This document shows positions 22,701-36,600 of a stretch of DNA of 64,000 nucleotides, piece by piece. The notes under the pieces are model-generated. The model saw only the letters and a program-made list of their open reading frames with translations. It was not told the DNA's origin and made no database searches. Source of the DNA: Rhyacichthys aspro (Eukaryota > Chordata > Actinopteri > Gobiiformes > Rhyacichthyidae); contig CM072152.1 of the NCBI GenBank assembly GCA_036850595.1, forward strand, positions 6,653,640 to 6,717,639, read 5' to 3'. Made by a program: the position numbers and the translations under genes. The first letter of the stretch is position 1; every line of letters starts with the position of its first letter.

Positions 22701-24649
22701 ACTGCTTTACACACTGCATTAATAAATAATTTGTGAATATTTCCACTTTTCCATTTTCCTTTGTGCAAGGCACTAATGTTTACCATTTACTGTGGACTGC
22801 TACATATTTCTAGGTTTCTTCACACTTACTTTCTCAAGGGGTTATTCTCCTCTTTCTCCATTTTCCTATACCGAGTGCTTCCTAATCAGATCACAATTTG
22901 CAAAACACATCCCATCATTTTCATCAGCAGAGCGGTAAGTGTTGCGTGTGATAAACAGTACAAATTTAAATTTGTTTTAACAAGGCTGATTTTAATTAGC
23001 TTAATGCTAATCTGGCGAAATCACAAGTCGTTATGAGATGCATGTTAATAAGATGTCAGGCAAAGCAGGTTAGTTTGTGTTTTCTTATGGGACCGTCTAC
23101 AGTGCCATTCCGTTTGCAGTTTACACAGACATGGGAAGTCACCTGTTACATTCACATACAGTTTTAAAAAAGTTTACTCAGTTATGTTTCAGTTGATTTT
23201 CACCTCATCCATTTATCCATAGATTCAGTTTGATTCTTGCTCTCTGAGACAACTTAAACATAGATAAATGGTGCACTGATTAAAAGTCGAGATACAGAAA
23301 ACAGAACAAAGTGCACAAATAAATACGTAAATGTATGAATAAACGATGATAGTACTTCGGACGCTGGTACTACTTTAGTACATTTTGTCTACTTGGATGG
23401 ATATTTTTTAAAACTGACAAAGCCAGTGTGTTTTCTCACACTTGCTGTAGACACAACCAAACGCACAATCTGTTTCTCACAGAGATCCACCGTGAGGCAC
23501 TTTGTGTTGTTTGCTCATATTCATTAACCTTCTTTTGATGTGTTTATAAAAAGCTAAAGGCCATACTTGAGGTGTAAAATCACTCTCTATCAAATGCTCG
23601 AAGATCAAAGAGAGAATATATTTCAAAAAGGTGCGTTTTGATTATACACATACTTACACTACAACTTGATTTTAAAAGCTTCTCTCTGCTTTGCTTTAGA
23701 GACAAGTAAATGTGGCCAAGTCTTCAGAAGCCCACAGTTGCCTTGGACACAAAAACTGCCTCCACATCAGCAAACTGGAATGTGCCGTGAGCGAACAGAA
23801 GGCAAAGCTGTTATAATTAGTGCTGCGCTGAATATTTCTGTGCATGAGATGATAATAAACAGAAAATGGCTGTGTTTGCATTAATTTGACCTGATATTTT
23901 AGATTCAGTTTAAAGGTAAGGCTCCCTTCTTTAAGTGTGGTTGTATTATTGTTTTATGTATAGTCTATTACTCCCTGTGTCTGGAGTTTGGAGAAGCAGA
24001 CAGGAGTAATGAAAAGGACTACATTGTACAGTTATTGAAAGCACAGATTTCAAATTCAATACAATCATTACGCTTGTTCATTACCTACCTACCGCAAGCA
24101 ATACTAAAGTTACTTTAATGATCAAGTAAATGATCTCATTATCATTGCCATCATCAAGTAAGATGCTAGCGCTTAAAGGGGTTAATTAATCCGTTGGTAA
24201 AATATCATATGCATGAATATGTTTCTTTGGTGCTACAATTTGCCATTATCATTATATTTCTGTTTTTTATAAATTTACAATGTAAGGCACGCAGTACATT
24301 TTCTTAAGCCTGAAATCACAACATTTTATCAATTTTAAGCCCCTGTCACGCTGAATGCTGCAGAAAAGATTTATTTTCAAGGCAAAGTTGCTTTCATAGC
24401 TTTAAATTGGTGGTTGGTGGTGGTATGACTGAACCGGTAGTGCCACAAGATTTTCGATTTAGTGATCTCACAGTTGCACGATTAACGACTGCCTATGACA
24501 AATGTTTGATGGTCAGAAATTTAGGAACAAGAGTGGAGGGTCCTGTTACAATTTACATTAAAACCTGTAGCAATATAATATGTTTATATACTTTTATATC
24601 CATATAACAAACAAACATATACTAACAACTCTATACTAAAGTCTCTTCA
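22701..24649. other. Noncoding DNA, no feature recognised
   Basis: AT-rich with only chance frames. No repeat ends or splice-bounded frames were identified. Confidence 0.4.
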
Positions 24650-24995
24650 GCCTTGTTTCCACTGGAATGGTACAGGTTGGCCCAGTGTGGCCTGGTTAAG
24701 CCAAAAGAGGCTCATGTTTCCACTGTGCTTGAGGGTGTAAATGTTTGAGAGGATAATGGAGACATAGCCGTGTAATACTGACAGCTTTCTGAACTTTAAA
24801 GTCAGAGATAAACTCTTTTTAATATAATTGGATGAGGACAATAAGTACAATGTTTTAATTCACAAATGCATGCACTTAAGACCAAGACGCATCCACAAAG
24901 TATTATGGTATGATAAGCTTTTTCAGGAAACTCATTTTGGGAATGGAAACATAATTGTACTGACCTGTACTGAATCGCTCCAGTGGACACAAGGC
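24650..24995. mobile_element. MITE-like inverted-repeat element
   Basis: GCCTTGTTTCCACTGGAATG and GGTACAGGT on the left are matched in inverse complement by ACCTGTACTGAAT and CCAGTGGACACAAGGC on the right. The element is about 346 bp and has no coding capacity. Ends of the GTTTCCACTGG type are common in fish MITEs. Confidence 0.5.
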
Positions 24996-26028
24996 TTTTG
25001 TAAACCAACCTTGTCCAGGCTCAGTTTCTCTTTGAAGCCACTCTAGTTGATGCTGCCTGTTGTTGCCCATAGTTCAATTATAAATGAATCTTATTGTCCC
25101 TCAAGGCACACTGTATCTCTAATTGCACGGCATGACATGCACCATACAGGGCTTTACAGACTACAAAATGGTGAAGAATGGTGGAGAGAAGTTGCCTACC
25201 CCTGCTTTAAGATTTATGCAGTGCAAAAACTATTTCCTGTCAGCTTTAAGCCCCCGACACACTGTGTGATTTTGCCCATTGCTGACAAAGATAATCCATT
25301 GTGGCTAAATCTCTTGCAGTTTCAAAACGGTGTCATATGTTGCACAGTGAGAGAGGACGAAAGATGTGCTTCTCACTGTTGTGTGACTGAAAGATAATAC
25401 CCAGGAAATATTTAGGACAATCGTGGACTGTTTCTTCAACAATTATAATATCTGTAATATATAATATTAGGGTAACAATATACAGGCCTGATATTGGTGG
25501 TATTTTACTGTTTTATTGTGCGGAAGAACGTTATGTAGATAGACTTATGGATTCTACAAGGTTCATTGACAAGTGCATGAGCAAGATTGAACCTTTATAT
25601 TAGCATTGCTCATTGATCTGAATAAGCTGCCACTAAAGTACAATTTACACTTACACTTTGCTCATATTCGTTCGCTATATTCGTTTCAAAGACATAATGC
25701 TGTGAATGCCATCTACGAATAGTCGGTCATAGATATCTCTCAGTTTGAGTCAAGGAATGACACCTTTATGCTGTGAGAAAGAATTAAGATAGGAGTGATA
25801 ATAAACTGATGGATCAGTCTAATTCTAACGTTAGCAAAACTTGAACTTGGTAAGAAAAACTTGCGGCTGACAATTACTTTCATGTGGCTATGGCTGTGAA
25901 GTGTCTGAAGTATTTTTTTCTCGCTTTTTTTTAACTTGAAAAAGTGTCTGAAGCATTGGATGTTGTAATAGAAGTGTTTAGCTAAGGTTATAGCCTCTTT
26001 TATACCCATTCATCCCGGAAAAACACTT
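24996..26028. other. Noncoding DNA, no feature recognised
   Basis: A 116-codon plus-strand frame (25047-25397) has no recognisable motif and no splice or promoter context. It is taken as chance. Confidence 0.4.
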
Positions 26029-26383
26029 AGGGTGGGTTCACACTTGTTGTCTTCTTGATGATGACGCACCAAAACAGATATTGATATATTTAGTTCTGTC
26101 CACTAGAGAAAAAATCCTGTCTTGAACAAAAAACAAGGCCTTTCTCAAGAAATACACTAGATGGTGCTGTTACCCAAATGCTAATAAGGCATTGTACATC
26201 CTCAGTGCTCTACGTTTCTCCTTTACTCATTTTGTTTTGTTCATGAGCAATATAGTTTTGGCCTCCTGCTCTGAGAAAAGTAAAAAGTAACATGATGGGT
26301 TTTTTTTTTTACTTATTAACAATGCCCTTAATGTCAATGGGCTTATAATCACACCAAACTCAGGAAGTATGAACACACCTTTA
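26029..26383. mobile_element. MITE-like element
   Basis: AGGGTGGGTTCACACTTG on the left and GTATGAACACACCTTT on the right form an imperfect inverted repeat bounding about 355 bp. The GGTTCACACTT type of end is shared by many short fish transposons. Confidence 0.4.
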
Positions 26384-26889
26384 GACATAGACACTGACAG
26401 ACAACCACTCACTCTCACAGTCATCCATTAGGGGCAATTCAGATTGACAGAAACTTCTCCTGCCTTGTGTGGCATTAATGCTCAAGGGTTAGGCTAGACA
26501 CAGCCAAAAGAGAAGCCTCAGATTTGTCAGTTCTTGTTTTTATTTTTTATTTTACTACTACACACACCTAATACACCACTGATTTCCTGTTTCATCACTG
26601 AATCTTTAAGCCTGTCTTTGCGCCACAAAATGGTGAACATTGTAAGCTATACGTTCATTTCACTCAATCTTCTTTTTTTCGTTTTTTAACATGTACTATA
26701 TATGTGTATTCTCATTACTCAAATCAACTAGAAAGAGATTAAAAAAGTGTGTAAGCATGTGACCTCCAACACCATTTGCGTGTGAACAAAAAGCCAAAAA
26801 GCAACGTCTTGGACAGGAAACGAGAGTCAGTCTTACTCTGACCGGATGTAATATAACAAATGGCAGCTCTGAATTTGGACACTCCAGGC

Positions 26890-27250
26890 CGAGACTAAAA
26901 AGAGCGCTGTCCGTCTGTGTGTGAGTGTCATAACTGAACATCGGCAGCTCTTCCTCGGTGCCGCTCTCGTCTCTGGCTCCACACTTGTTGAGGAGCTGTC
27001 ACCCCCTCGCTCTGTCATCTCTCCAGCGCGGCTGCAGGGGCGGATCAAAGCCGAGTGGAGGCGGAGGAGCCGGGGGTGCGAGATGTGGGGAGAGTATTTC
27101 TGTATTTTGGGGTGAAACAGAGGACAGGCTGTCTCTGTGACACACATAGATAATCCGACTGCTATAAGGAGCGCTGAGCTGCTGCTGCTGCTTCTGCTGC
27201 TTCTGCTGCTGCTGCGGCGGCAACCCACTCACATCAGCAGCATTCAAGTT
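26890..27250. promoter_or_regulatory. GC-rich promoter-like patch
   Basis: About 360 bp rich in C, G and CpG (for example GCGCGGCTGCAGGGGCGG), in sharp contrast to the flanks. It contains a CTG/CTT triplet run at 27178-27222. It may mark a transcription start or 5' UTR of an unseen gene. No convincing coding exon was found in it. Confidence 0.3.
27178..27222. repeat. Imperfect CTG/CTT trinucleotide run
   Basis: CTGCTGCTGCTGCTTCTGCT continues to CGGCGG. Low-complexity repeat. Confidence 0.75.
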
Positions 27251-30200
27251 TATGGCTCTATTCAGACGAGCTATTTAAATGTGTTTACTTCAGCTGTGGT
27301 GGTTCTGTTCACACCTGGTATTAATATGTGTGCTCCACAATGGATGGACAGCAGAGCCCTTGCACTTCAATTCAATCTGTCTTCTGCTTTCTGACCAAAA
27401 ATGCAGCATCTGTATCATAAAGTGAGCATTCATTTTGCCTAAGCCACCTAAACGATGACTACCAAGTGTGCAGCCAGCGTTTAATTTTTTTTTTAGGCTT
27501 AAAAAATGCACTCAAACCACCTTCAAATGAGGAGTTTGAGTGTGACTGCAGTTATTGAATTATTACTTGAACCTGCACAGATACACTGGGCTAATGCAGT
27601 TTGTGGATGAGCTACTGCTGCATGTAAACAGCTTACTTGGATTGTAGGTGGACCTTATTCTCTGAGCATGCTCCAAAGTTGCACAGAGCATGTAAAGCAA
27701 CATAATAATATGAAGAAGAAAAAGTTGTAGGCTGATACCAACACAAACTCATATTCTTATTCTAGCATGGTAAAAGCTAACTTGTTTAATGGTTGGTCAT
27801 AGAATGGTCACTGATCCAACATAAAAGGTCAAAAGGTAAAAGCAAATATCATAGCGGAAGAACAGGAGTGGACTGTGAGCTGAATCCCAGACCTGGACAA
27901 TACTGTAATAAAACAGCCTAATGAGATACGTCTACTAAAGTTCCTTCAGGAGACCTGTTAATCCCAGGTCTAAACGGGGATTAGATTGCTTTCTATGCTT
28001 TCTATGGTTTCAAATTCAAACTGTGTAATGAGCTAGACCTTCTTGACACCATCACATGGTAATATTGGAAGCCTGTCTAAGGCTTCACTATTCCTGTCAC
28101 TAGTACTTTTTCAATGAAAGTCAACTATTTGATGAAGTCTGGTAAGAAGAATGTGCCAAGGAGAAAAGTGCAGGTCTATGTGGACTCACTGAGCTTGTTT
28201 GACACAAAAGCCTCGTAATGGTTCAGACTCTATGGCAGCAGCCTTTTATCTGTGTCTACCAGAGTTTAGTGCAGTTCAAGGTGTCAAGTTGTTTTACAGC
28301 CAGCAGTGAACATATAGTCATACAACAACAACATAAAACGTATGACAACAACTACAACAGCAACAACAACAGCAGCAATGGAGCAGTTGAAGATGAGTTG
28401 GCAGGAGGCGATTATATCTTCTCCTGATGGCAGCAATGAAAACCCAGCAGAATGGGTGCTAGCATGAGCCTTCTGGACTGACCTGGCCTTATGAAAGTCA
28501 TTAAGATCACTCAAGGGAGCACCAGCAATTTTACTGCACACCTTGACAATACTGTGCAAGAGATTTTTCTGTTTAATTAAAAGTGAAAAGAACCAGTTCA
28601 GTAAAACAAGAATAAAACATTTTCATAAAAGGAGAGTCCATATATACTTAGTTTGCTGTTGCTGACAGTGCCCAGATATTCTGTATTTATACCTGTTCAA
28701 CGGCCTGGCTATAGATCAGCACCGAGAGGACTTTTTAAAATCTATGCAGAAGTCTTTAGTTTTTGACACGTTTATATTTAACAAGGATGAGTTGCAACCA
28801 CAAGGCCATGGTCATTTTTATTCAGTTTTTTGAGTTACCACATGAGGGCAGCCTTGGATGACCCTACCAGACTTTGTTAGGACCTGTTCAGACCTGGCTT
28901 TAAAATAAGTCTTGACTTTTAAGAGTTAATTCCAGGAGTTCTGATTCAATACATCCTGCTGCATTAACATAACAGGCCTCAAATGTGTCCCTAGTAGACC
29001 ACACTGAACTGCACAGTAGATGGTTATGTTCAAATTGACTGATCAACAATAAAGCTCATGTCCAGCTGTAGAATTTATATTAAAACCCTTTATACAATGA
29101 CAGTTATTAGCTAATTCTCTTATTTTTACTGTCTTATTATTGGTAAATCCTCAACACTTTCAGATGACCCACTAAACTATGCTGGACCATAGACTAGGCC
29201 TCATCCAGAACTTTCAGAAGACTTTACTTTTTCTTCACTTCACTGATGTCGTCTCTCCCATGAGCTCTGACACACTTGTCCCGGTCATGCTCCACATGTT
29301 GTATTTCTGAAGTTGACTGTTTGTAAAAGTGGAAATTGGACTGAAATTGCCAACATTAACCCACAAAACTTTCATCTGACCTCAAAGCAGAATGGCATTC
29401 AAATACAGACGCTCGACTTTTCAAAAACTGATGGAACATTTGATGACACTATTCTGTTGTGGCACAAAAGAGGGTTTAGTAAAATGCTACAATCCATTTC
29501 CATAGCTCTTGTTGTGTTTTCCACTGTCCATGTTTTTATTTAGGTCAATCATATGGATGCTTTTTTATTAGCAGCATTAATAATGTATCACACATGTACA
29601 TTTCATTATGGGCATTATAAATATTTCATTTCTGATACCACATAGCCACAGACTCTTTAATGGAAGCTATACAATATGTTTGATAAGTCACATGTTTATG
29701 ATGAATATGTGTCATTATTTTCACATGAAACTAAAAAACGCTTTAAAAGGTTGGGTGAGTATTTTATGGTCTTAGATGGCATCAATGTTAATAGCTATGG
29801 TAGCTTTAAAGGTACATGCTATTGTCCATAAACAAACCCAGTATCAATAGGTGATTTAAATAGAAAAATATATAAATAGGAATTTCGTAATTTAGTTCAT
29901 AAATATCATGAACAGTTGTGCACAGTGTGTGGCCATAAAGAAACATGAATGTGCTTCTTCTCCAGCAGTGCTCAGTTTGTACTCTCTGAGCAGGTTTAGG
30001 AACAAGAACCGAAAGTAACAGAACTTGATTTTATGAAGCTTTAAATGTCAAATTTTCTAAGATAGACAAATGCATTGGTTGTTATTTTGATGTGATCACC
30101 TCTGATAACAATTTGGCTAATTTGTGTTCTTTTTTTCATAACTATATACTTCTATGTTATCCAAAACTCCAGCTACAAGTGTACCTTTGTACCTACACCA

Positions 30201-30380
30201 GACTACTAATGACTAGATTATTCTCTAACAGGAGCAGCCAAAAGAAACTGTTTGTATTCTACGATGTTATACATAATACACCCTGTAAATGTCATTAGAA
30301 CATGTATTACAAAAAACAAACATGGCCAACCTATGAAATTAATTATAAAAAACATGTATGGCTTCAAAAGTCAAGCTGCA
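27251..30380. other. Noncoding DNA, no gene seen
   Basis: Contains a CAA/CAG-rich low-complexity stretch at 28323-28378 and isolated GTTCACACCTGG / GTTCAGACCTGG motifs (27308 and 28887) like ends of old TIR elements. Nothing else is recognised. Confidence 0.4.
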
Positions 30381-30382
30381 GC

Positions 30383-30480
30383 TTGGTGGCAGAGTGGTTA
30401 GCACTCACAACAAAAAGATCGATGGCACAAGGGCATGGCTGTTCTTTGTTTCCTGTTGTGACTGCATAGGTTTCCTATAC
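30383..30480 (+). repeat. tRNA-like dispersed-repeat head
   Basis: GGTGGCAGAGTGGTTAGCAC matches the conserved head of a very common fish repeat whose A-box region resembles a tRNA. GTGACTGCATAGGTTTCCTA fits its later part in decayed form. Confidence 0.45.
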
Positions 30481-32027
30481 CCCTAAAACATGTACAATAG
30501 TGACCCTATTAGACCAGCCCTCCCTTGAAAAAGAGATTTATGATATTAATAGGACTTTCTTGTTCACATAAATCTGACTGAACTCTTTGAAGGTCATGAA
30601 TGCTAAGTTTAGGATTGCTGACCATTTCACCAGAATTTATGAAACTGTTTTCTCCATGGAAAAGTTTGGCTAATGCAGAAATTTATTTATTTTTTGGTTC
30701 AGAATTATGGTTGGAGCACAAAAGGTTGAGAGGCTTCATTTAGCAAGATCCTCAAACTATTGTGTATGACTTTTCCTGTAAAAAAAAGTGAGGAGTCAGC
30801 AAAAAGATTCTTTACTTTTGTTTACTGTAGCAACCAAAAACTTGCAGTGCAACTGGAATATGTGTATTTCTGTCCAAAGAGTCAAGTGAAAAAACAAAAA
30901 GGACAACGTGTAAACTGATCACTTTGTCAGAGTCATGCCGGTGTCACAGCCTGGACGCTTCTCGGAGGAGGAAACCAAAGTTTTCTGAGACGCGCTGGAA
31001 CAAAATGGGCCAAAGCAGCAGAGTAGAGTGCTTGTGTTGAGTATTAGCCCGCAGCGAACTCCAGGCGTCCTGTGGCAGCCTGTCTCACAGTAGCATCCAG
31101 GTATAGAGCTGTCACGCTCTGACAGCCAGACTGCTGCTGCCGTGTGTCAAAAGTGCACTGCGGCAGTAAACACTGAATGGAGCCAGCAGGAAAGGAACAG
31201 GGAAAACGTGCCAAAATTAAAGTTTGGTTTGAGGATGGAAACAGTAATTACAAAAATCGTACACAAAGGGATATTTGAGATTTGATAAATTACTGCATTT
31301 AGCGTGGCTGCAGTCTGGAGATCAGGAAGGTCAACTGGTGCTGCAGGCTGCTTGTTTGAAAGGCCGTTCACACTACAACGCATTTTGCCCAAAACTCAAA
31401 GATTCTTTTTCAGATTAGCTGTTCGTTTAGGTGGTGATGTTTTTTGTTTCGTTACCACACCCGCTGTGTGCGTCAACTGTGAAAACAGCATCATCAGTGA
31501 AAACAATAACGCAACAGCTGCATCTCTGACAGCTACAGGCTCCTGGATACACACAGAGTAGAACAACAGAGGTGAAATGCACACTTGTAACCTACCTTGG
31601 CCAGTCTCTGGAAAGTTTTACATGATACTATCTAGTGGTAAAACTACTGGTTCTTATGTTATGCTGGGCTTGTACAGAACCAGTTAACTCCACTTGGCCG
31701 ACCCAGAGTTACACACATCACTTTAGGTTATGTGCTTCCCCATCAAAAACTGTTCAACTGAGATGACAAAATTAGCAAACACTGTGGCTAAAATCTTCAA
31801 ACCTACATTACAGTTAAATTCATGTTGCCATCAAAGACACACAATGCATATTAGTTTGTTACTAATACCTGTTTACAACTACTACATACAAATCAAGAAA
31901 ACCTGAACTTTAAGCCATTCTTATGTAGTACTTGCAACAAGAACAATATTTTTTTTTATCTGGTTGTTCTTCTTTTTATCTCATTCACAGCTTACATGGT
32001 TCCACACAGGCCCCCGGTGGGAAAGGC
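30481..32027. other. Noncoding DNA, no feature recognised
   Basis: Mixed composition. GGCCGTTCACACTACAAC at about 31362 resembles a TIR-element end without a visible partner. Confidence 0.4.
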
Positions 32028-32360
32028 TTTATTAAAATGTGATTACTTGATTGCTCTGAATGCTGATTGCTATTGTGCATTCAGGGGATGCACTGTGAGT
32101 TGTTCTGGATGGTGTATGGCAGAGGCGGGCGGATGTCGTGCTGGGCAGCTAATTATAAATGACCTCGTCTGCTGAATACATCTTTCTCCTGCGTGTGACT
32201 GCATTATGTGGCGATGCTACCTCAGGAGCACGAGAGGTAGGTCAAGGTTAAAAATGAAGAGGATATTAATGTGTCTTTGCGCTCGCCATCTGTCTTTCTC
32301 GCCGTATAAAGTCCATTAACATCTCGATGATTGCCATAAAGATAACAGTAACCCCTGCTG
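32028..32360. other. Non-repetitive block, possible conserved noncoding element
   Basis: Contains TAATTA (32150-32155) and GCCATAAA (32333-32340), homeodomain- and Hox/Cdx-type motifs, in balanced-composition sequence with no repeat similarity. Whether it is conserved cannot be tested here. Confidence 0.25.
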
Positions 32361-32837
32361 CGTCCGTCCCACTCTGTGGTCGATAAAGGAATACAGCAGA
32401 CTCCAATCTGTCACCTTAAAATTAAACCTGACTCCTAAACTCTGGCTTAATGACACGTCTGGTGCTCTCCGAGGGTCCTCATGAACGCTGTCGGAGAATG
32501 TGCCAACGCAAGGGCGCGCACTGTAATAAATGAGGGTCATTTAGTCCTAATCTAATAATGTATTGGATCAAATAAAGTGCATCAGTGGTTTGGAGGGTTG
32601 CAGGAGTATTGTTAACTAATCTTCAGAGATTTCATGACACCATATTAAAATTATAAAGCCAGAAGTAACTATGTATACATCCACCAAGCATGACAGAGCA
32701 AGCTGTTACTAGCATGGATTAATAAAGATGTGTATGTCAGACCAGTTCCACCAGTGGCCAGTTGGGGGTGTTGTAGTGAAAAATAGACCACAATGTAAAA
32801 AGAAAACAAACAAACAAAAAACCCCCCCCAAAAAACA

Positions 32838-33300
32838 GGCCTTTCCAAAACCTTAATTTTGATTTTTTTGAAGCCATTCAGAGCTGGACTTACTGTTGTG
32901 CTTTGGATCATTTTCCTGCAACTGATGGACAGACATTTGCCTTGAAGATTTTTTGTTAGAGAGCAGAATTCATGGTTCCATTAATCACAGCAAGTCGTCC
33001 AGGTCCTGAAGCATCAAAGCAGCCCCAGATCATTACACTCCTTCACCACATTTGACTCTTGGTATGATGTTCTTTTTCTGAAATGCTGTGTTACTTTTAC
33101 TTACCACAGAATATTTTCCCAAAAGTCTTGGCGATCATCAAGATGTTTTTGGCGAAAGTAGTGTTTTTTGCCTTGGAACTCTGCCATAGATGCCATTTTT
33201 GCCCCGTCTCTTTCTTATGGTTGACTCATGAACACTGACCTTAACTGAAGTGTAGTCCATAAAGGATTTCACCATGGACCACAGTGTAAAAAGAAAAAAA
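32838..33300 (-). mobile_element. Decayed Tc1-like transposon body
   Basis: Reads as the inverse complement of a Tc1-type transposase gene. Recognisable pieces are CCAAAACCTT..TTTTGAAGCCATTCAGAG, TGCTTTGGATCATTTTCCTG, TTCATGGTTCCATTAATCAC and CCACAGAATATTTTCCCAAA. All occur in common fish Tc1-like elements. Frames are broken throughout. The ends are unclear; near-identical blocks (CCACARTGTAAAAAGAAAA) at 32788 and 33278 lie in direct, not inverted, orientation. Confidence 0.6.
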
Positions 33301-33516
33301 AGCTTATTACCTATTTTCACACCATAGTCTTATTGTTGTTAAAGATTCTGAAAGTCTCTCCCAAAAAGTTGACATTTGCCCTTATGAGCAACCTTCAACA
33401 GAGGCCTTCAGGATTCTGGTGTAATAATACATGCATGTATAAGGTGCATTTATTTACAGTGTACATAAAACTTCATTCGTATTCACTATGATAGGCATGC
33501 TTCTTATTATTACAGT

Positions 33517-33659
33517 TTGACACAATGGCCCAGGTGGCGAGATCAACACTTACCATATGCTTTAGATATGCAGACTGGGTCCTCGCCGCTGACCCGTGAC
33601 CACCTCTTGAGCCTCTTCAGGACTCTCCAGAGCAGCCAAGCGGAAGGCTCGGACAAATA
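33517..33659. other. Exon-like segment open on both strands
   Basis: Minus strand: acceptor TGTGTTCAG at about 33665, then an open 108-bp segment (GYLSEPSAWLLWRVLKRLKR, then WSRVSGEDPVCISKAY) and donor GTAAGT at about 33556. Plus strand: acceptor TTATTATTACAG at about 33516, then an open frame with HLPYALDMQTGSSPLTRDHL and LSLFRTLQSSQ ending in a TAA at 33657-33659. Either could be real: an internal exon on minus or a terminal exon on plus. I recognise neither protein and saw no partner exons. Confidence 0.3.
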
Positions 33660-33669
33660 ACCCTGAACA

Positions 33670-36600
33670 CAAACTTTGGAATTCAATTATGAATATTAAG
33701 TGCAAATGATGATGAGGAGGTATAGTTTATATCCAGTTTGGACTAATCTGTGGCTGATTATTTGGTTCTGGCATCAACATTAATCAAATCACAGATCAAA
33801 GCATTAGTTGGAGTCTCTGGAGAACACTTATGTTTGGTGTCACTGCTCGACAAACAACAAATCTTAATTACTTAAATATTTATTTGCAATTAGAGTAACA
33901 CTATGTAACTTTGTGCCAGAATATACAGAAAATTATTTAAAAAAAAAAAACCTCGCTACAAAACTTATAGGGCAGGTTAACACCATATTTCTCAACAACA
34001 CAACTCTCTAACTAGATTAGATTTTACACAGAAATATTTGAACTGTAGTCTACATGAGCTCATGTGATCACTATCAGCACAACTGTGTTTGCTCGTTGGT
34101 TTTCTCAAAGCCTAGCCCTTGGCCTTAAAGCAACATCCACCTTTTTTATGCCAGGTTCCTTTGAAGAGCCAGAAGAATGTTGTGGTGACACATGAAAGGG
34201 ACTGGAAACCCAGAGGGCAGATGGAACAGAAAAAGAACACTTGACAAACCTAACCAGAAGTGGAAATCCGGTCAATACAGGCTGGTTTAGGATCCTCGTA
34301 AATGAATTATGTGTAAGTTGTGTGGTACCTCTAGTAAATTTAGCCTATTATCCATTAGGTGGGACCCATATTTTAATTTGTAAAAGTCCCTTTGATGATT
34401 CTAAACTTAGTGATGTTACTTTTGACTGTTGTCTTTTCGCTTCTGACCTATTGAAAGCCTATGGACTACCACAGACTTCTATCTTATTTTTGGAATTGAT
34501 ATAAATCTTAGAGGAGCCTTGTCTGGGATCCAGTGTTTGGGAACCAAACCATTCAGTTTGCGTGAACTGTCTTATTGAACATTTCTGGAATCCCTTCACA
34601 GTGATTTCAGTAGAACATGTGATGCTTCATTTCTCCTAATTGGTTGTGTCTATCCAGTTGCATCCAGATGCAGTTATTCTGTGTTTGTTGGTACTGCTCT
34701 TTGAAAATCCAACTCAAAACCACAGAGACCAGACTTTGACTGCTTCCATCCGTGCTCCAGAATGGAACACTTCCTGGTTTCCAAATGGTTTGATGAGGTG
34801 TGCTGCGGCACACAATAGCTGCTCATGCATGTGCACTAACAAAACTATGAGCCGTGTACATGACGTGATGTATGTGACAATTTGTGTCACAGTCCATTTA
34901 AACAATGGCAACAAAAGGCTCGCGGTGGTCTGATGGACCTAATGCGACTCAAAATCATATCTCTTTGTTTTATGTTCTCCATTTTACTGTCTGAGTGACC
35001 GTCCATTGAGCCGTTGAGCTGTTCCATTCTTTTTACAGCAACACCCAATGCGATGACGTTACTGGGCCCAGGCATGGATTCCTTCATCTTATTCTTTGTC
35101 TAAAATAGCAAAAGAGTTTAGATGGCTGGCCTTGGTAGCTTTAGTCCATTTAGTCCAATAAAACTCATAAACTGGCTTTGAGCTTGAATGAGATAAATGC
35201 CTTTGTGTGTACTGAGTGTAGCGAGCGAGCATCAGAGGTCGAGTGATGTCAGAGACAGTGCTCTCTTCCTTGTTGACCCTGTCATAGTGACTGCCATCCA
35301 AGTGTCTCCATCCCAGCACCTCTTACACACAGACATGTACACGCACTGCCATCTGACATCTTCAAGTGCAAGGGCAACAGCACTGTCAACCTCAAGGGCA
35401 AGGCCAACCAGACGCCCACTGATGTGTCTTCCCTGAGTCAACACTTATGAATACTTTTTCAGGCAGACATTGGCTGTTGCATTTTATATTACTGCACACA
35501 TTAGCTTAAGGGCTTGCAAATATATGTAGACCATTAATATATTACACCAGTGTTTCCCAGACACTACAGAGAACCTGGATGCCATAGTCTCATTTAGTCC
35601 TCCGCAGTCTCAAAATGAACAGAAAATAGGCTTTAATGTTGAAATACAACATTTTGTGATATTCAATTTAGTTTGTTCTGTCTGTTCCATTGACCTGGAC
35701 CTGTGCTGTTGTGCTTTGTGAATAGCTCAGTGCACAGTCTCCACAGCAGCTGGTGGTGGAAATGAAAACAAGAATTAAAAGGGAAACACTAGATGGTAAA
35801 CCACCCTGCATAAATCATAGCCAGTAGGGGGCTCAGACTATGTTGTTACTTCAGAGGCGGCATATTTATGGACATTGTTTGTTTTTGAAAGCAAACTATC
35901 CAAACCAGAAAGTTTGGAAGAAAAAAACAAGTCTTCTGAGACTGTAGGGGAATTTTAGTGTATTTTGTACAAATATGACTCTTCTTGGGTCCAGTGTATT
36001 GACCTATTTCTGCTTCCTTTACTTGAGCTGTAAAGCGTGTATTTGAGCTTGTATATTAGAGCTTGTATATTTGAGCGTGGCACTCACATAATCTCTGCAA
36101 CAGGAATTATACATCATTTATAATGAAGGCTTCTGTTTACCTGAGGGTACTGTGTCAGTGAGACAGACATAATTCAACCGATCTTATGTCTAAGAAGAAT
36201 TCCTTGATTACGAGAATATATATTTATGGCTTAAAAGTTACGCAGTGCTACTGGCTAAAAGTTATGCAGGGTGGCTTTAAACAATGCTTCAGAAACAGAT
36301 GTATACAACAAATGCAAAATGTCCTTTTTATGTATTTAAAAAAAAAAATCTTTTATCATAACATAACAATAATAATGTTGATGTTGTACAGCTATTGTTT
36401 TGTGAATTAAAACATTACTTTAATTGTCTACATTACATTAAATGCAAGCAGAACTTGGCGTGTCATAATATAGGAAATTAGTGCACCTCTCTGATAAGCC
36501 AGAAACACAGCCTTATGTACAGTTATCCCTCAAGCTTTATGCACTGCTACACACAGGGTTTACCCTATTCTTTGTATTAATTGTTGTTGTGTGCTTGTGT

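Noticed and set aside
25047..25397. A 116-codon plus-strand frame
   Set aside because: No recognisable domain, ordinary AT-rich composition, no splice or promoter signals.
32788..33300. Direct repeats CCACARTGTAAAAAGAAAA as possible LTRs
   Set aside because: Only about 20 bp long, they bound a Tc1-like body and lack LTR features; probably part of the element or coincidence.
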